DNA from: Nelumbo lutea
Lineage: Eukaryota > Streptophyta > Magnoliopsida > Proteales > Nelumbonaceae
Reading direction: 5' to 3'
Length of the DNA: 64,000 nucleotides
Assembly: GCA_022828595.1 (NCBI GenBank)
Contig: JAKGHH010000002.1
Coordinates: forward strand, 77,968,383 to 78,032,382
In this document: positions 46,960-57,679 of the stretch, in pieces
How the letters are laid out: each line of letters opens with the position of its first letter
Numbering within the stretch: position 1 is the stretch's first letter
Made by a program: the position numbers and the translations under genes
Notes under the pieces: generated by a model
Seen by the model: the letters and a program-made list of their open reading frames with translations, nothing else
What the model was told of the DNA's origin: nothing
Databases searched by the model: none

Positions 46960-49900
46960 CTACAGTATCTGGTCCGACATTGACGGGAGTCGCCGGAAAA
47001 AGTTGACGGGAACTGACGGCATGTCACCCCGGAACCTCGGGTGGCGCAAGTAGTAGAAGCCGAACCCCAACAGAAATACCTTGAAGGGAACAATGTAGAA
47101 AATCAAGGAGGCCAACAGACAGAAGACAACAAATATCCCAGTTCCACGTGGGTCCCTCCAATTGAGCAGTGCCTCCACACGCTCACCCTGAGAAGCCACG
47201 TCACCAAGCAATGTCTGAGCCCTACCTGCCAGAGCACGTAGCCGATCGTACCTCGTGCGGAGCTGATCTGCAGATCTTGTCGTCGGGAACCCATCAAACT
47301 CCTCATCTATCTCATCAATCCCCACGGCGTCAACGTAGGACAGCCTTAGATCCATGTTGGCTGGGGCCCTTGGGCGAAACCTAAACCGGAACGCCACGAT
47401 GAAGAAGGCATACATGAAAACTGTTGGGAGTATCAGGTGTGGATACAACACAATTGCCGTGAGTAGAATGTGTACTAGCACTGTGGTAGATGGCTGCACC
47501 CACATTCGGATCCCGTCAAGCCATCGTGCGAAGGCGGCGGCTCGGGATAAACACCCAACGACTCGGAACCAATTGGCCTTGCTTCGTCTCATACTCCACA
47601 TGTGCGTGTCCGAATCTAACATGTACTGAACCACTTCTTGACCCATAGGTGGCTCAGACCGAGCGAGCCGCCCTGTGACTAGTTTCATTGCGGTGTGCCG
47701 TAGGATGTCTTGCTGGGAGGGCCCCAATGGTTTCACGTAATGCATTCGCGGGAGCATCGGACTGGTGTACGCCTGAAGGAGGTTCATCCATGACGAGCAC
47801 GAGAATCGGACGGCAAGTTCGATCTCCCCCATCTTCTTGGCCCCACCCGGCTGCAACACTGTGAGTGAAAACGAATTCATGTACACACGATTGGCATCAA
47901 GTGTCGACAACCGTATGCGGAGCTTCCCTATTCGTGTGTCTCTTCCTGGCTTCCCTGTTTCATCTTTCTTGTACCGTCCATTATCAAATACCCCGATAGT
48001 CAGGACCGTACACGGATCATATACATCCCACGTGTACTGCTCATGCCAACGTGGGTTAAACCGGTCCAGGATTGTACGTGTACGAACCCACTTGGGCCCA
48101 TATTTGGCCACCACATAAGCATCAGTTGTCCCACGTGTCCCATCTTTGGTCTTTGCAGGTAGCAAATTGGTGGCCCCGCGAATACCAACCTCGAGCAACC
48201 CCATCGGTGGCTTTGACAGCTGTTTGGCCGCCGCTCGGACATCACTTGTCACGTGCGCAGCTTCATCAAGCACGTGATAACCTCCCTCCAGACAGACACG
48301 CACGTGTATCCGCCCGGCATAGGGACGGTTCTCATCACCCACCAGATTAAACCATCTTGACCGTGGCTCCGCCCGATCATCTGTCCTTCTATCGATGCTC
48401 GATACCTGTACCTTGGCCTGTCCCACAGACTGTCCGCTGGATACATCTTCCACCCCAATAACCAAAAACGGTTCAAACGGCTCGGCCGCAACGAAAACCA
48501 GATCCTCATTCCAAGTGGGGTTAGCCGAGCTGGACTGGCTAATCGCGCATCTCCCCGTTTTGAAAACCTGCGCGCCGAGCTGAGCTTTAACGTAAAGTTC
48601 CTGCGCCCGAGCCTTAGCTTCGGGAACGGCAGCAAGTTGCAAGTCTTGGGTTTGGATGACCGTTAGTCTCAAGTACCACAGCTTCGGAGAAAGGTAGACC
48701 TTGGCTCGGGTCTCTGGTATCAACCCGCCGGAATCCGATTGCCATGCCTCCTGAAAAGCCTCGTCCGCCTGAGTTCCAATCCAGACGGCCAGCATGACGT
48801 CAGTTCCTGTCGAGTTCTCCGGCGAGCCTTCGAGGGTATACCACTGAGGAGCGAGAGGGCTGTCAGGTGGAACACGCTTGGGTACTTCTTGCAAATCGAA
48901 CGACACCGTACCCAGAGACGTTTCTGTGGTCTTATTCGTCTCTGAGTCCTTCTTCTCAGCCCAAACCGACACCTCCAACGCAGTAGAGTTCAGGCTCTCT
49001 TTATCGAAGGCGAAGACTTGATCCCAGTCCTTATCAGCGACGCTCTTGGTTCGTATACTGTGCGTGCCGATGACGAGCTTGCCGTATAAAGAGGAACCAG
49101 AATCGGCATTTGTACGTTTTGCTTTGAGCACGCGCACGTAGAGAAAGGGCATGTTGTCCACGAGATCGTAAGCGCTACGGCTCCGATCGCCGCTGATTGA
49201 CCGGATCTCTAGGTCCTTTACGCCGGAATCAAGTCTTTTTGTCGCCGGTTTGTCCTTTTGTTGTTTTGTCTTGTCGACTTCAGCTATTGGAGGGCTCTCT
49301 ACCGCTTCCGGTGGAGCCCCTGGTTTCGGAGCCTCCTCTGGTTTCGGGTTCTCCGTAGGTTTAGCATCTTCTTTAGCCGCAGTTGGCTTTTCCTTTTCTT
49401 CCTCTTCCTCTTTTTTCTCTTCCCCTTTCTTCTCTTCTGCTTTCTCGTCTTTCTTCTCTTCTTTCTTTTCTTCTTCTTTCTTCTCTGTTGGTTTTTCCTC
49501 TGTAGACTCAGCGGCAGCCGGAGTTTCAGGTTTCTGCTCCGCCGCGGCCGGAGCCGGAGGATTTTCATCGACGTAGAAGACCTTCAAGCCGATCTCGCCT
49601 TTGATCTGTGAGAACACGCTCCTTTTCTCCAACGGATAGTAAACCAGGGTTTCGGACCCCGATTTCGAAAAACTGCTTCCAGAGATCTTAACTTTTCCAA
49701 GAAAATTGTTCCTTTTACCCGTCTTCTTGTCGTTGTAGATATTGAGTTCTAGAATTTCAGAGGCCATGGCGTCCGGATCGTGAACCAGAAACTCAAGCTT
49801 CTCGTCCCACTGCGGATTCAGATCTCTGAACTTTGTTTTCGTTCGTCGCCGTTGGCCATCGAAGTCGACAATAACATAAGCGCTCGACGTTCCTTGTCCG

Positions 49901-49968
49901 TCCTTCGGCATTAGATTCCTTGCATTGCAGACTTCCACATTGAGCTTCCGACTGCAATTCTCCGCCAT
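46960..49968 (-). CDS. Multiple C2 domain and transmembrane region protein (MCTP, QUIRKY clade), 1002 aa
   Basis: Single exon, TAG stop at 46962-46960. The frame is open to a TTG at 49998, but the first ATG is 49968 (MAENCSRKL), preceded by an A-rich context (GTGAAAATGGC). Domains, approximate residues: C2A 8-137, with NARNLMPKDGQG and FRDLNPQWDEKLEF; acidic Lys/Glu linker 140-245; C2B 270-390; C2C 425-555; C2D 590-715, with DAYVVAKYG and FNPRWHEQYTWDVYDP; C-terminal PRT_C region with two membrane segments near 850-890 and 955-985. C2 domains bind phospholipid, often with calcium, and the C-terminus anchors in the ER. Plant MCTPs sit at ER-plasma membrane contacts, including plasmodesmata. 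The presence of an N-terminal C2A plus linker places it with QUIRKY/MCTP15-16-type proteins rather than the shorter FTIP1 type. Intronless structure is usual for the family. It looks intact. Confidence 0.95.
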   Translation of the reverse strand: MAENCSRKLNVEVCNARNLMPKDGQGTSSAYVIVDFDGQRRRTKTKFRDLNPQWDEKLEFLVHDPDAMASEILELNIYNDKKTGKRNNFLGKVKISGSSFSKSGSETLVYYPLEKRSVFSQIKGEIGLKVFYVDENPPAPAAAEQKPETPAAAESTEEKPTEKKEEEKKEEKKDEKAEEKKGEEKKEEEEEKEKPTAAKEDAKPTENPKPEEAPKPGAPPEAVESPPIAEVDKTKQQKDKPATKRLDSGVKDLEIRSISGDRSRSAYDLVDNMPFLYVRVLKAKRTNADSGSSLYGKLVIGTHSIRTKSVADKDWDQVFAFDKESLNSTALEVSVWAEKKDSETNKTTETSLGTVSFDLQEVPKRVPPDSPLAPQWYTLEGSPENSTGTDVMLAVWIGTQADEAFQEAWQSDSGGLIPETRAKVYLSPKLWYLRLTVIQTQDLQLAAVPEAKARAQELYVKAQLGAQVFKTGRCAISQSSSANPTWNEDLVFVAAEPFEPFLVIGVEDVSSGQSVGQAKVQVSSIDRRTDDRAEPRSRWFNLVGDENRPYAGRIHVRVCLEGGYHVLDEAAHVTSDVRAAAKQLSKPPMGLLEVGIRGATNLLPAKTKDGTRGTTDAYVVAKYGPKWVRTRTILDRFNPRWHEQYTWDVYDPCTVLTIGVFDNGRYKKDETGKPGRDTRIGKLRIRLSTLDANRVYMNSFSLTVLQPGGAKKMGEIELAVRFSCSSWMNLLQAYTSPMLPRMHYVKPLGPSQQDILRHTAMKLVTGRLARSEPPMGQEVVQYMLDSDTHMWSMRRSKANWFRVVGCLSRAAAFARWLDGIRMWVQPSTTVLVHILLTAIVLYPHLILPTVFMYAFFIVAFRFRFRPRAPANMDLRLSYVDAVGIDEIDEEFDGFPTTRSADQLRTRYDRLRALAGRAQTLLGDVASQGERVEALLNWRDPRGTGIFVVFCLLASLIFYIVPFKVFLLGFGFYYLRHPRFRGDMPSVPVNFFRRLPSMSDQIL

Positions 49969-50138
49969 TTTCACCTCCTGATCTTGAAATTCCGGCAACT
50001 AAGTTGAGTTTTTCGATAACTGGTCGAATTGTAAGGAAGTTGCGAAACCCTGTTGGAAGGTTTAACAATGGAGTAGCTTCAGAGATTCGTAGGCAACTTC
50101 AAGCTTTCAACGATGTAAGACAGTGAGTAGACTGAGGA

Positions 50139-50149
50139 ACCAATCTTTT
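50139..50149 (-). promoter_or_regulatory. Possible TATA-like box of the MCTP gene
   Basis: On the minus strand CCTTTAAAAG lies about 175 bp before the ATG. It is a weak TATA variant, and the 5' UTR start is not known. Confidence 0.3.
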
Positions 50150-50200
50150 AAAGGGGAGGAGCCTGGTGCCACATCACTAAGAACACGTAAGAAGGAATCG

Positions 50201-50209
50201 ACACGTGGC
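50201..50209. promoter_or_regulatory. G-box / ABRE-like motif upstream of the MCTP gene
   Basis: ACACGTGGC matches the core of abscisic-acid response elements (ACGTG with GGC). It is about 235 bp upstream of the MCTP start codon. A single motif is suggestive only. Confidence 0.35.
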
Positions 50210-51601
50210 GAGGCCTCGGAGGCTGAAATTGAATCGTAGTGAGAAATATCTACTACACCAGTGCCATAGCTTTAGGCTAAAACCATGAATCACGACCCTT
50301 ATCTATTGCTGTGGCCCCACCTTACAATTGGATGAAGTGACGTTAGGTGAGCCACGCAATACATCGAAGAACGTGATTTCACGGTTTTAGTCGAGGGCCG
50401 CACCGTCGTGCGTAGCGGTTCATCTCGAAGCGTAAGTAAGTCTCGTGCCTACGCCGAGCTCGCCGACAGCGCTGACCAGCGTGCCTGGTGCTGGATTGGA
50501 TATTTTGATGCGGATTTTTATTATTTTTGTTTTTTTAGTTTTTTTTATAATATTTTTAGGTTTTGAGGACAGAATGGGGTACGGATTATCAATTTATTTA
50601 CAGAAATACCATTGTAAATGTACGTTGTTAATGATAAGTTAAGAAATAACCGTTTTGTCTGGTCAGGCCTCAGGGCTGAGAATAAACTGACATTAATCGT
50701 GAAGCATCATATCTTTCTCGCCCAAATGAGGAGAGCCAGGCATAAAGACGGGTATATTCTTGTCATAATTTAATTGTTATATGTCTAATTTAGTCATTTG
50801 ATCAATTGTTATATGTCTAATTTAATTGTTATATGTCTAAATAATATGACCTTCATCACTTGTATAAAGTAAGATAAGTTTTAGTATTCTTGTATAATGT
50901 AGGTTATTTAGGTAAAGAGAAAGATGAGATAGAGGGAGCGTTATATTTAGTGCAGGTAAGTTTTTAACCATCTTCTCGAAGAAGGTATCAGTTACCCGGG
51001 TAAGTAATACTCTCTAAACCCGTCACTCTATCGTGGAATCCAATATAACAGCTAAAATGCATGGATCATGGTTAATTACCTGGTTGACTAATTTATCCCC
51101 GCTAAATCCCGACAATCAAATGGGGCCTTAGCCATTTGTTCAAGTTTACCTATTGGTTTGACTATAATGCCAGGAATACATGATACTAGAGCTTAACTAA
51201 TAAGATGGGTTTTCATCAAATTCATGGGGGTTGTAATTGCTCAAAGCCTTTGGTAAACAGATGAATGTAGTAACAATAGTCATACTATATTATTATACTA
51301 TATTGGACTGAATGATCTGACCGTTTGAACCAAGACTAAGAAATGAAGAAAAAAATGAAATACTTGGTCAAAATTAAACTGCCCAAAGTACATGAACTAT
51401 AATTGTTATAATCTCTAATATGGTTTGTTTCTACCTTATTTTAAAGTAATAGCTTTGAAAGATAATCTAGAATTGTTACACATTATTTCTAATTATTTGC
51501 TTTCCATGTTTAATTAAGTGGATGATCAATTGCATGGTTGATTTAGGTGATATTTGGTATCATCGCCATTTTTACTTAAACATCGTTTAGGCATATTTAC
51601 T
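50210..51601. other. 5' intergenic DNA of the MCTP gene
   Basis: An imperfect inverted repeat (about 50272-50295 against 50368-50395, around 'ctaaaacc' and 'ggttttag') may be a small MITE. A tandem triplication of 'attgttatatgtctaattta' occurs at 50768-50840. Nothing coding was recognised. Confidence 0.45.
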
Positions 51602-52537
51602 TAGGCCCCGTTTGTTTTTCAGTAAGTTATTTATCTAGCTAAATGCACTTACCTGGGTAAGTGGTTCCCAAGAAACATTTACCCATGTTTGTTTATTTCC
51701 CAGATAAATAATACAATGACAATTTTAACTATAAAATATCCATTATTAAAGGCACAATTTTGTCTCATCCAAGTGTTGAAAACTTTTCCCCCTAAGTGGG
51801 AAAATTACTTACCCACCTAAGAGATGGGTATCACTTGTAAGTGATAATACCCAGGAAAATAAATTTTCCTTGATCCCCACATAAATCTAAAAAATGAATA
51901 TGGGTTTCTCAGTTAGTGGGAACCAAAATCCCATTGACCAACTTTCCCCCATCTCAAAATCCAAAAAATGAAATGCCCCCTTAAAGTTAAAACAATCAAA
52001 ATGTTTCCACTAGCTTTGAAGGAATAGTCCAATGACTTAGCCCTTAGTTAGCATCCTACATGTCACTATAGAGATATATTTCGATGCATCACATAATAGT
52101 AAAGATGAATATAAAACATAGAATACCACACCTACATGTTACTCTATGGGGGGCATTCTTTTTCTAGATTTTGAGAGGGGAAAAGTTGGTCAATGGGATT
52201 TTGATTCCCGTTGACTAAAAGTCCCATTCTTTTTTTTTTTTTTTTTTCAGATTTACGTGGGGAACAAGGAAAGTTTATTTTCCTGGGTATCACTCCCATC
52301 ACCTAGGTGGATAAATAAATTTCCCACCTTAGAGTAAAGTTGTCAACACTTGAATGGGACAAAAATGCCCCTTGTAATAATGGATTTTTATGGTTAAAAT
52401 GGTTATTGTTTTGTTTCCATGGGAAATAAAAGAATATGGATAAATGCACTTAACCATATAAATCTTTCATGAAAAACACTTACTTGGACAAATGCATTTA
52501 CCCGAATAAATAACTTACCAAAAAGCGAAATGGCCTA
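51602..52537. mobile_element. Fold-back (long inverted repeat) element, about 936 bp
   Basis: The arms 51602-51980 and 52143-52537 are reverse complements over almost their full length with scattered changes. Both ends read TAGGCC, and the inner ends meet at the 'gccccc'/'gggggc' block. The loop is about 160 bp of unrelated sequence. A poly-T run at 52224-52245 is found in the right arm only. No clear TSD and no coding capacity. The single arm at 41250-41546 is the same family. Confidence 0.85.
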
Positions 52538-53137
52538 TGTATAATAGTGAGTAAATTATGAGATATAAAACTTCTTTTTCTTTTAAACTGGCTATTGAAT
52601 GATAATCAATATAATAGATTAATAGGATGGTGCAAGGTTAAAAGTATTGATTGGGAGTACTGTATCATATCTTGGTCCATCAATACGCTAAATAACAACT
52701 ATTTCAGGGTTCGATCACTTTCAGCCTTTGAGGGGGTAGGTATGCCTAAGACCGACCCCTATAAATAAAATGACAGAAAAAAACTAAAAGCAAAATGTTG
52801 TGTGCCTTTGAAACATTCAATAAAAGGTTCATGCGTTGTGTGTGTATAATTAATTTTCATAAAAACATAAAAGTTATTTTGGTTCGAAGCGTAACAAATC
52901 ATACATTTCCAAAGGTAACATGGTAAATACGTAAATACGTAATACGTATTAGTTAAGATAAACCCAAACCACTCCACTTTTTAAAGGATCTGAAAAGTGG
53001 AAAAGCAAATAGAACGTTATCAAATGCCACGTAAGTTTCACAAAAATTTTGAAACCATAAAGTTTCGTCAGTTTTTTTTTATCCATCCAATAACTTGGCT
53101 TGAATATAAACACTTCATTTAAACCACCGTGGAATAT
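52538..53137. other. Intergenic, nothing recognised
   Basis: AT-rich and without a domain. The frame on the minus strand at 52759-52977 has no recognisable features. Confidence 0.5.
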
Positions 53138-53140
53138 TAA

Positions 53141-53427
53141 GGGTCCGTTTGGTTTGCAGGAATAGGGGTTTTGAATAAGAATAGGAATGGGCTATTCCCG
53201 GTTCCAACTGTTTGGTTGAGTGGAATTAGAATTCTATTTCCATTTTTGCTGGAATGCCATTCCCCCATTTGAGGGAATGGCCATTCCCTGCCCCTCCTTT
53301 GGGAATGGAATCCCATTCCTGATGATTTTAATTCCCATTCCTGTTTAAACCAAACAGACTATGGGAATGGACCATTCCGATTCTAATTTTGGAGGATTCC
53401 GATTCCGACTACAAACCAAACGAACCC
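53141..53427. mobile_element. PIF/Harbinger-type MITE (Tourist-like), 287 bp
   Basis: The ends GGGTCCGTTTGGTTTG and, on the minus strand, GGGTTCGTTTGGTTTG form a 16-bp TIR with one change. The 3-bp TSD TAA (53138-53140 and 53428-53430) fits the TWA target of PIF/Harbinger. The interior is full of 'ggaatgg' and 'ccattcc' in both senses. No transposase. Confidence 0.88.
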
Positions 53428-53730
53428 TAAGACTGTGTTTGGTCGCAATGCAAATAAATTTGCATTGATGTAAAACCGTGGCAATGCAAATGATTTGAGT
53501 ATAAATTCTGACCTATTTATGTTTCAAATTTTAACTTATTATGTTTGATTGCATTAAAAGTGAAGTAAATTAAGACATGAAATAAAATAAAGTAAAATCT
53601 AAAACAAAAGTAAACACTAATTTGTTTTTTTTTACATTTACATTCACATACATTCGTACTAATGTAAATAAAATTGCAATGATAAGTTCCATTCTATTTT
53701 CTAATTATTATTTTTAGAAAAAAATTCCTG

Positions 53731-54151
53731 ATTAGTATCTTGTATTTTGGGCTTAGTGTCACTTTGATCCCAAATTTTAAAATGTGACAATTCAATACTT
53801 GAACTTTCAAAACGTTCCAATCCAATATTTGTCGTTAACCAGCTGTTAATTAAGTGGCATTTGAAAAGAGACAAATGTCCCTCCAGTGTCATTTGATGAC
53901 CCTAACTTTCTTGAATAGAAAAGACAAGGATTTAAGACTTTTTTTGTAAATGCTTGAATGATTGATAAAGAGAATTAAATAAAATTCAAAGGACATTTAT
54001 GTCTTTTCAAATACCACTTAACAGCTGGTTAATGAATTAATTAACAATAGGTATTATTACATTTAGACATTTTGAAAGTTGAAGTATTGAATTACCACAT
54101 TTTAAAATTTAAGAAGAAAGTAATATTAGGCCCAAATTACGAGATAATAAT
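53731..54151. mobile_element. Fold-back MITE, about 420 bp
   Basis: The left arm 53731-53883 and right arm 53988-54151 are reverse complements. Shared blocks include 'aaattttaaaatgtg', 'aattcaatacttgaact' against its complement, 'aaccagctgttaa' and 'catttgaaaagagaca'. The loop is about 100 bp. The TSD was not resolved. Confidence 0.72.
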
Positions 54152-54650
54152 AACTTACAATTACGAAAAATGAGCGCTCTATGAGTGTGTCGAGCAGATC
54201 CAGACTCCCTTTTGCGAGGGTAGTTAATGTAATTATAGTGATAATTCGAGGGCAATTGGCTTCAATCATCTGATATGGGGAAGAGATTCAACAAGGTAAT
54301 GACAGGTAAAAAATATATTCTGCATTTGGCTTCTTTCGTTGAAGGACAGGCCACCACTTGTTTCTCTGAACTTATGAACGTTGGATTGTTCTTGTTCTCT
54401 ATAAAAAGGAAAAAAAATCTTAAAAGCTGATACGGTAAAAAGCAAATAAGAGACAGAGCAATTAAAATAATAGAAAAGAAAAAGAATAAACATAAGGCTA
54501 CCTAACCACCTTGATCAATTATCGCTATCAATCTAATTGCAGCAACAGGGCAGAGTCAACAGCTGCCAGAACTGAGGCTGCATTAAGGGCCATTATGTAT
54601 AGTCTTCAAGCTGCAAAGGACGATGAATATATAGTCTCTGCAGTGAACAT
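54152..54650. other. Intergenic, nothing firm recognised
   Basis: Short coding-like stretch at 54545-54640 (see rejected list). Otherwise featureless. Confidence 0.4.
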
Positions 54651-54906
54651 GTACTAATGGTGGATCAGAGTTTTATGTTTTTTTTTTTTTTTTATTTATT
54701 TGCATTAAGTCTACTTCTATAATTTGCTGTGAGCGTCTGGTTTATTTGGGCGGGTTTGGAATCACCACCCATCACATGTACTAATGGTGGATCAGAGTTT
54801 TATGTTCTTTTTTTTTTTTTTTTTTTTTTTATTTGCATCAAGTCTTCATCTATAATTTGTTGTGAGCGTCTGATTTATTTGGGCTGGTTTGAAATCACCA
54901 CCCATC
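54651..54906. repeat. Tandem duplication, two copies of 127 bp
   Basis: 'gtactaatggtggatcagag' starts at 54651 and again at 54778. Both copies carry a long poly-T run and end 'atcaccacccatca'. The second copy has a longer T run. Confidence 0.88.
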
Positions 54907-55783
54907 AAATGGAGGTGATGGGACCTCATGAAATTACATTAAAAATTCTTTTTTCGTTTAATAATGATTCTAAGATCAAAGGAAATGGTCCAATCAGTTT
55001 TGGTAAGACTTGAATGGGAGAAAAAATGGATTAGATACCTCTTTCCTAGGTCCAATAGGTGGGGGTCTACATGGAATTCGAAACAAGTATAAGCCTAAAA
55101 TGTAAATGTTCAATCAAAACATACAGTATCAAAGAAAGAAAAATGTAAGAACAAATCAACATAAAGGAAAATCCTCCCTATTTTTATTTCATTTTTTTTG
55201 TATTTTATTATTTTATTATTTTATTATTTTGTATTTCTATTTAATTTTATTAACTATTTATTTTTTTGTTTTTTCCTTATGGAACCCTATTTGTATATTT
55301 AATTTATGGAATTACTCTTTCATTTTTTATTTTCTAATTCTTTAATCTTTTATATTTATATTTTATATTTTTCTCTTTTTTTGGATTTTTTAGATTTTCA
55401 TATTTTTTACATCATTTTTTATCAATGTTTCTCTTTTAAGAGTTTATTTCTCTTTGCCAACTAAGTATGTCAAAGCCTATTGAACTAGTCTCCCTATTTC
55501 ATCCCATTTCCCATCTTTTTAGTATTTCATTTATTTTTATTTTTTAATTTTTATTGTTATATATATTTTTTGGGGTTAATTTGTCCTCTCAACCAATCAT
55601 TCCTCTCACCTTAGTTCTGCTACCACTTCCCTCATTGTCATCATTCTCTATTTTTCATTTTTCCTTCTTTCTTTTTTAATGTTTTTCATTTTCTTTTTAT
55701 TTTATTTTATTTCCTTTTTAATTATGAGAGTCGACTTCTCATTAACCCAGAAAATATCACAATGACAATGTCCAACTCTACAT
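54907..55783 (+). mobile_element. Tat-like Gypsy remnant, left part (split by the Copia)
   Basis: It has the blocks 'atggaggtgatgggacct', 'gattagatacctctttcct' and 'tccaataggtgggggtc', the same order as 34405-34565. They are followed by T-rich DNA (55170-55720) and the Copia insertion. The repeat array at 63300 probably is the continuation. Confidence 0.5.
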
Positions 55784-57588
55784 TGGAAGGGTTAGAATTT
55801 AGATTAGACATGGTCGAACCGGACCTAGTGGCTGGCCAAATTTTTAAAAGGTTTCTATCCTAACCCGGGAACTAGTTTCCCTGTGATTTTGAAATCTTAA
55901 ATTTTGGAATCAATCTTGCATTGAATCGGATTAGATTTGAAACCCAAATTAAAATTGATGATACTTGATACGGTGACCACACTGTGCAACCCCAAGAGTT
56001 GTAATTCATGCTTAATATTAGACTAAAAAATGGCCTCCAATTGAAAATGGCGCAATTGTGTGTGCGAAGCCAATTTAACAACACCATTTCAACAAAATCA
56101 ATTCTTAACTTGCTTGGATCGATGTGGTTATGTGAACCTGGTATCCTATTTTTCTTTTTTGAAAACTAAAGTAGAGAACATATGAGAATCAACCCCTAAT
56201 ATAGCTAGTTCAAACTAGGGTTTGTGGGAAGCAAGGGAGAAGAGAATAGAGCAAGAGGATGGAGAGAATAGAGTGAATTACTCCTCCCCTCTTAGTTTCT
56301 TATATAAAGCACTCTCCTAATACTATTAGGAGTTGATTCAAATCAGATTTAGATTGGGACTTTATCTTTAATTATATAAGCATCATATTTTTAAGAGAAT
56401 GGGTGCTCCATACCCAAATCCATACCCACCCATTTTCGATGCAAATCACATGGCAACTTAAATTGTCATGTGACCACTTAACTAATCACATTAGTAAAAG
56501 GTCTTAGGTCCATTTTCTTTAATGGTTGGTGTTGCGTGACCATTTTCGGTTTGAATATTATATGGTGTGGGACTCACAAAGGTCTCACACAAGTCCATAA
56601 GGGTTTGACCTCACCTCTATAAGAGGTTAGACTGAATTCACTATTCATGAGTAGTGAATTCCTAACCCAACTAGTTTGGGGTCAGTTTGGGCTTAACATT
56701 TATACATAAATGATCATTGGATTTAGTTACCCTATGAAGACTCAAAGGCAATGGACTTATGTAAGATGAAACTCATTAGGTAATCATCCCTGTAATAGTC
56801 TCTTATATCCAACCTCTCAGCTCATAATCATCAAAACACTATTTACAGGGAATGACCTCTTCCCCGATTGCAAAATGCAGTATCACACTCTTTGCTCAAT
56901 GGATCCCATGATCAAAATCTTTTGCAAATATTTTTTTTTTCATAAAATAGTAATATAACATATAAATACATTTCACAAACCAAAATCCAAATGCAGTTGA
57001 AATCCACTACCAACAATTTAGGGTTCTATTAGAGAGAGTGCAAATCATGATATTCACTTTGTTTGACAAAGGGGCCGATCCTATCACTATGATCTCCCAC
57101 TAAGGCAATTTCCTAAATTGCCCCAACATACCTAGATATTTGACTCCTAATGGATCTAACTAGTTAGTATATCAAAGATAGTTTAGTCCAAAACCTGGTA
57201 TAGTACCATAATGAAGTATGGGGTTAAGTGTAACATTATAGTTTTGTCCATGTATCTCCAAGGTCCAATGCATAACTAGAAATTTGTTCAGGTTTAGTGT
57301 TTCTTCCAAACACCCACTAGCAATGGTTGGGTCTAACCAAGTAGTTGAGAGAAGCTACTTCACCAATTCAGTAGCACACTAGTGTCAGCCTTGTTAGCAT
57401 AAATTTTCCAATTCTATCCATTGGTTGAGAACATTCTAAACTAACACAAGTTTCATAATTGTCTAGTTTAAGGAGTAATTCACAAAAACACTGATTTAAA
57501 TATAAAACAAAAAAGCACTTCATTCATTTATTGATAAATGTTTATATACATCAAATTGATTGAAGCTAAGGGTATACACTATCTAACA
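55784..57588 (-). repeat. 3' LTR of minus-strand Copia
   Basis: 1805 bp, starting on the minus strand TGTTAGATAGTGTATACC (57588) and ending CCTTCCA. Colinear with 61051-62731 and with 1-1153. The polypurine-like 'caagcgaaag' lies just inside (57589-57600). Confidence 0.85.
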
Positions 57589-57679
57589 ACTTTCGCTTGC
57601 ACTTAGGTCCAATCAGGTATTAACCTCAATCGTATGCTATCCACGTACCCTTGAAACAATTTCTGTGTCAATGGCTTAG

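Noticed and set aside
49250..49611. Open frames on the plus strand rich in Ser, Phe and Leu
   Set aside because: They are the complement of the Lys/Glu-rich linker codons of the MCTP gene. No start context or domain supports them.
50272..50395. Short inverted repeat upstream of the MCTP gene as a possible riboswitch or hairpin regulator
   Set aside because: Imperfect, in a promoter rather than in a transcript as far as can be seen; a small MITE is a simpler reading.
54540..54645. Reading that resembles an RNase H helix (TEAALRAIMYSLQAAKD)
   Set aside because: Too short, no second conserved block nearby.
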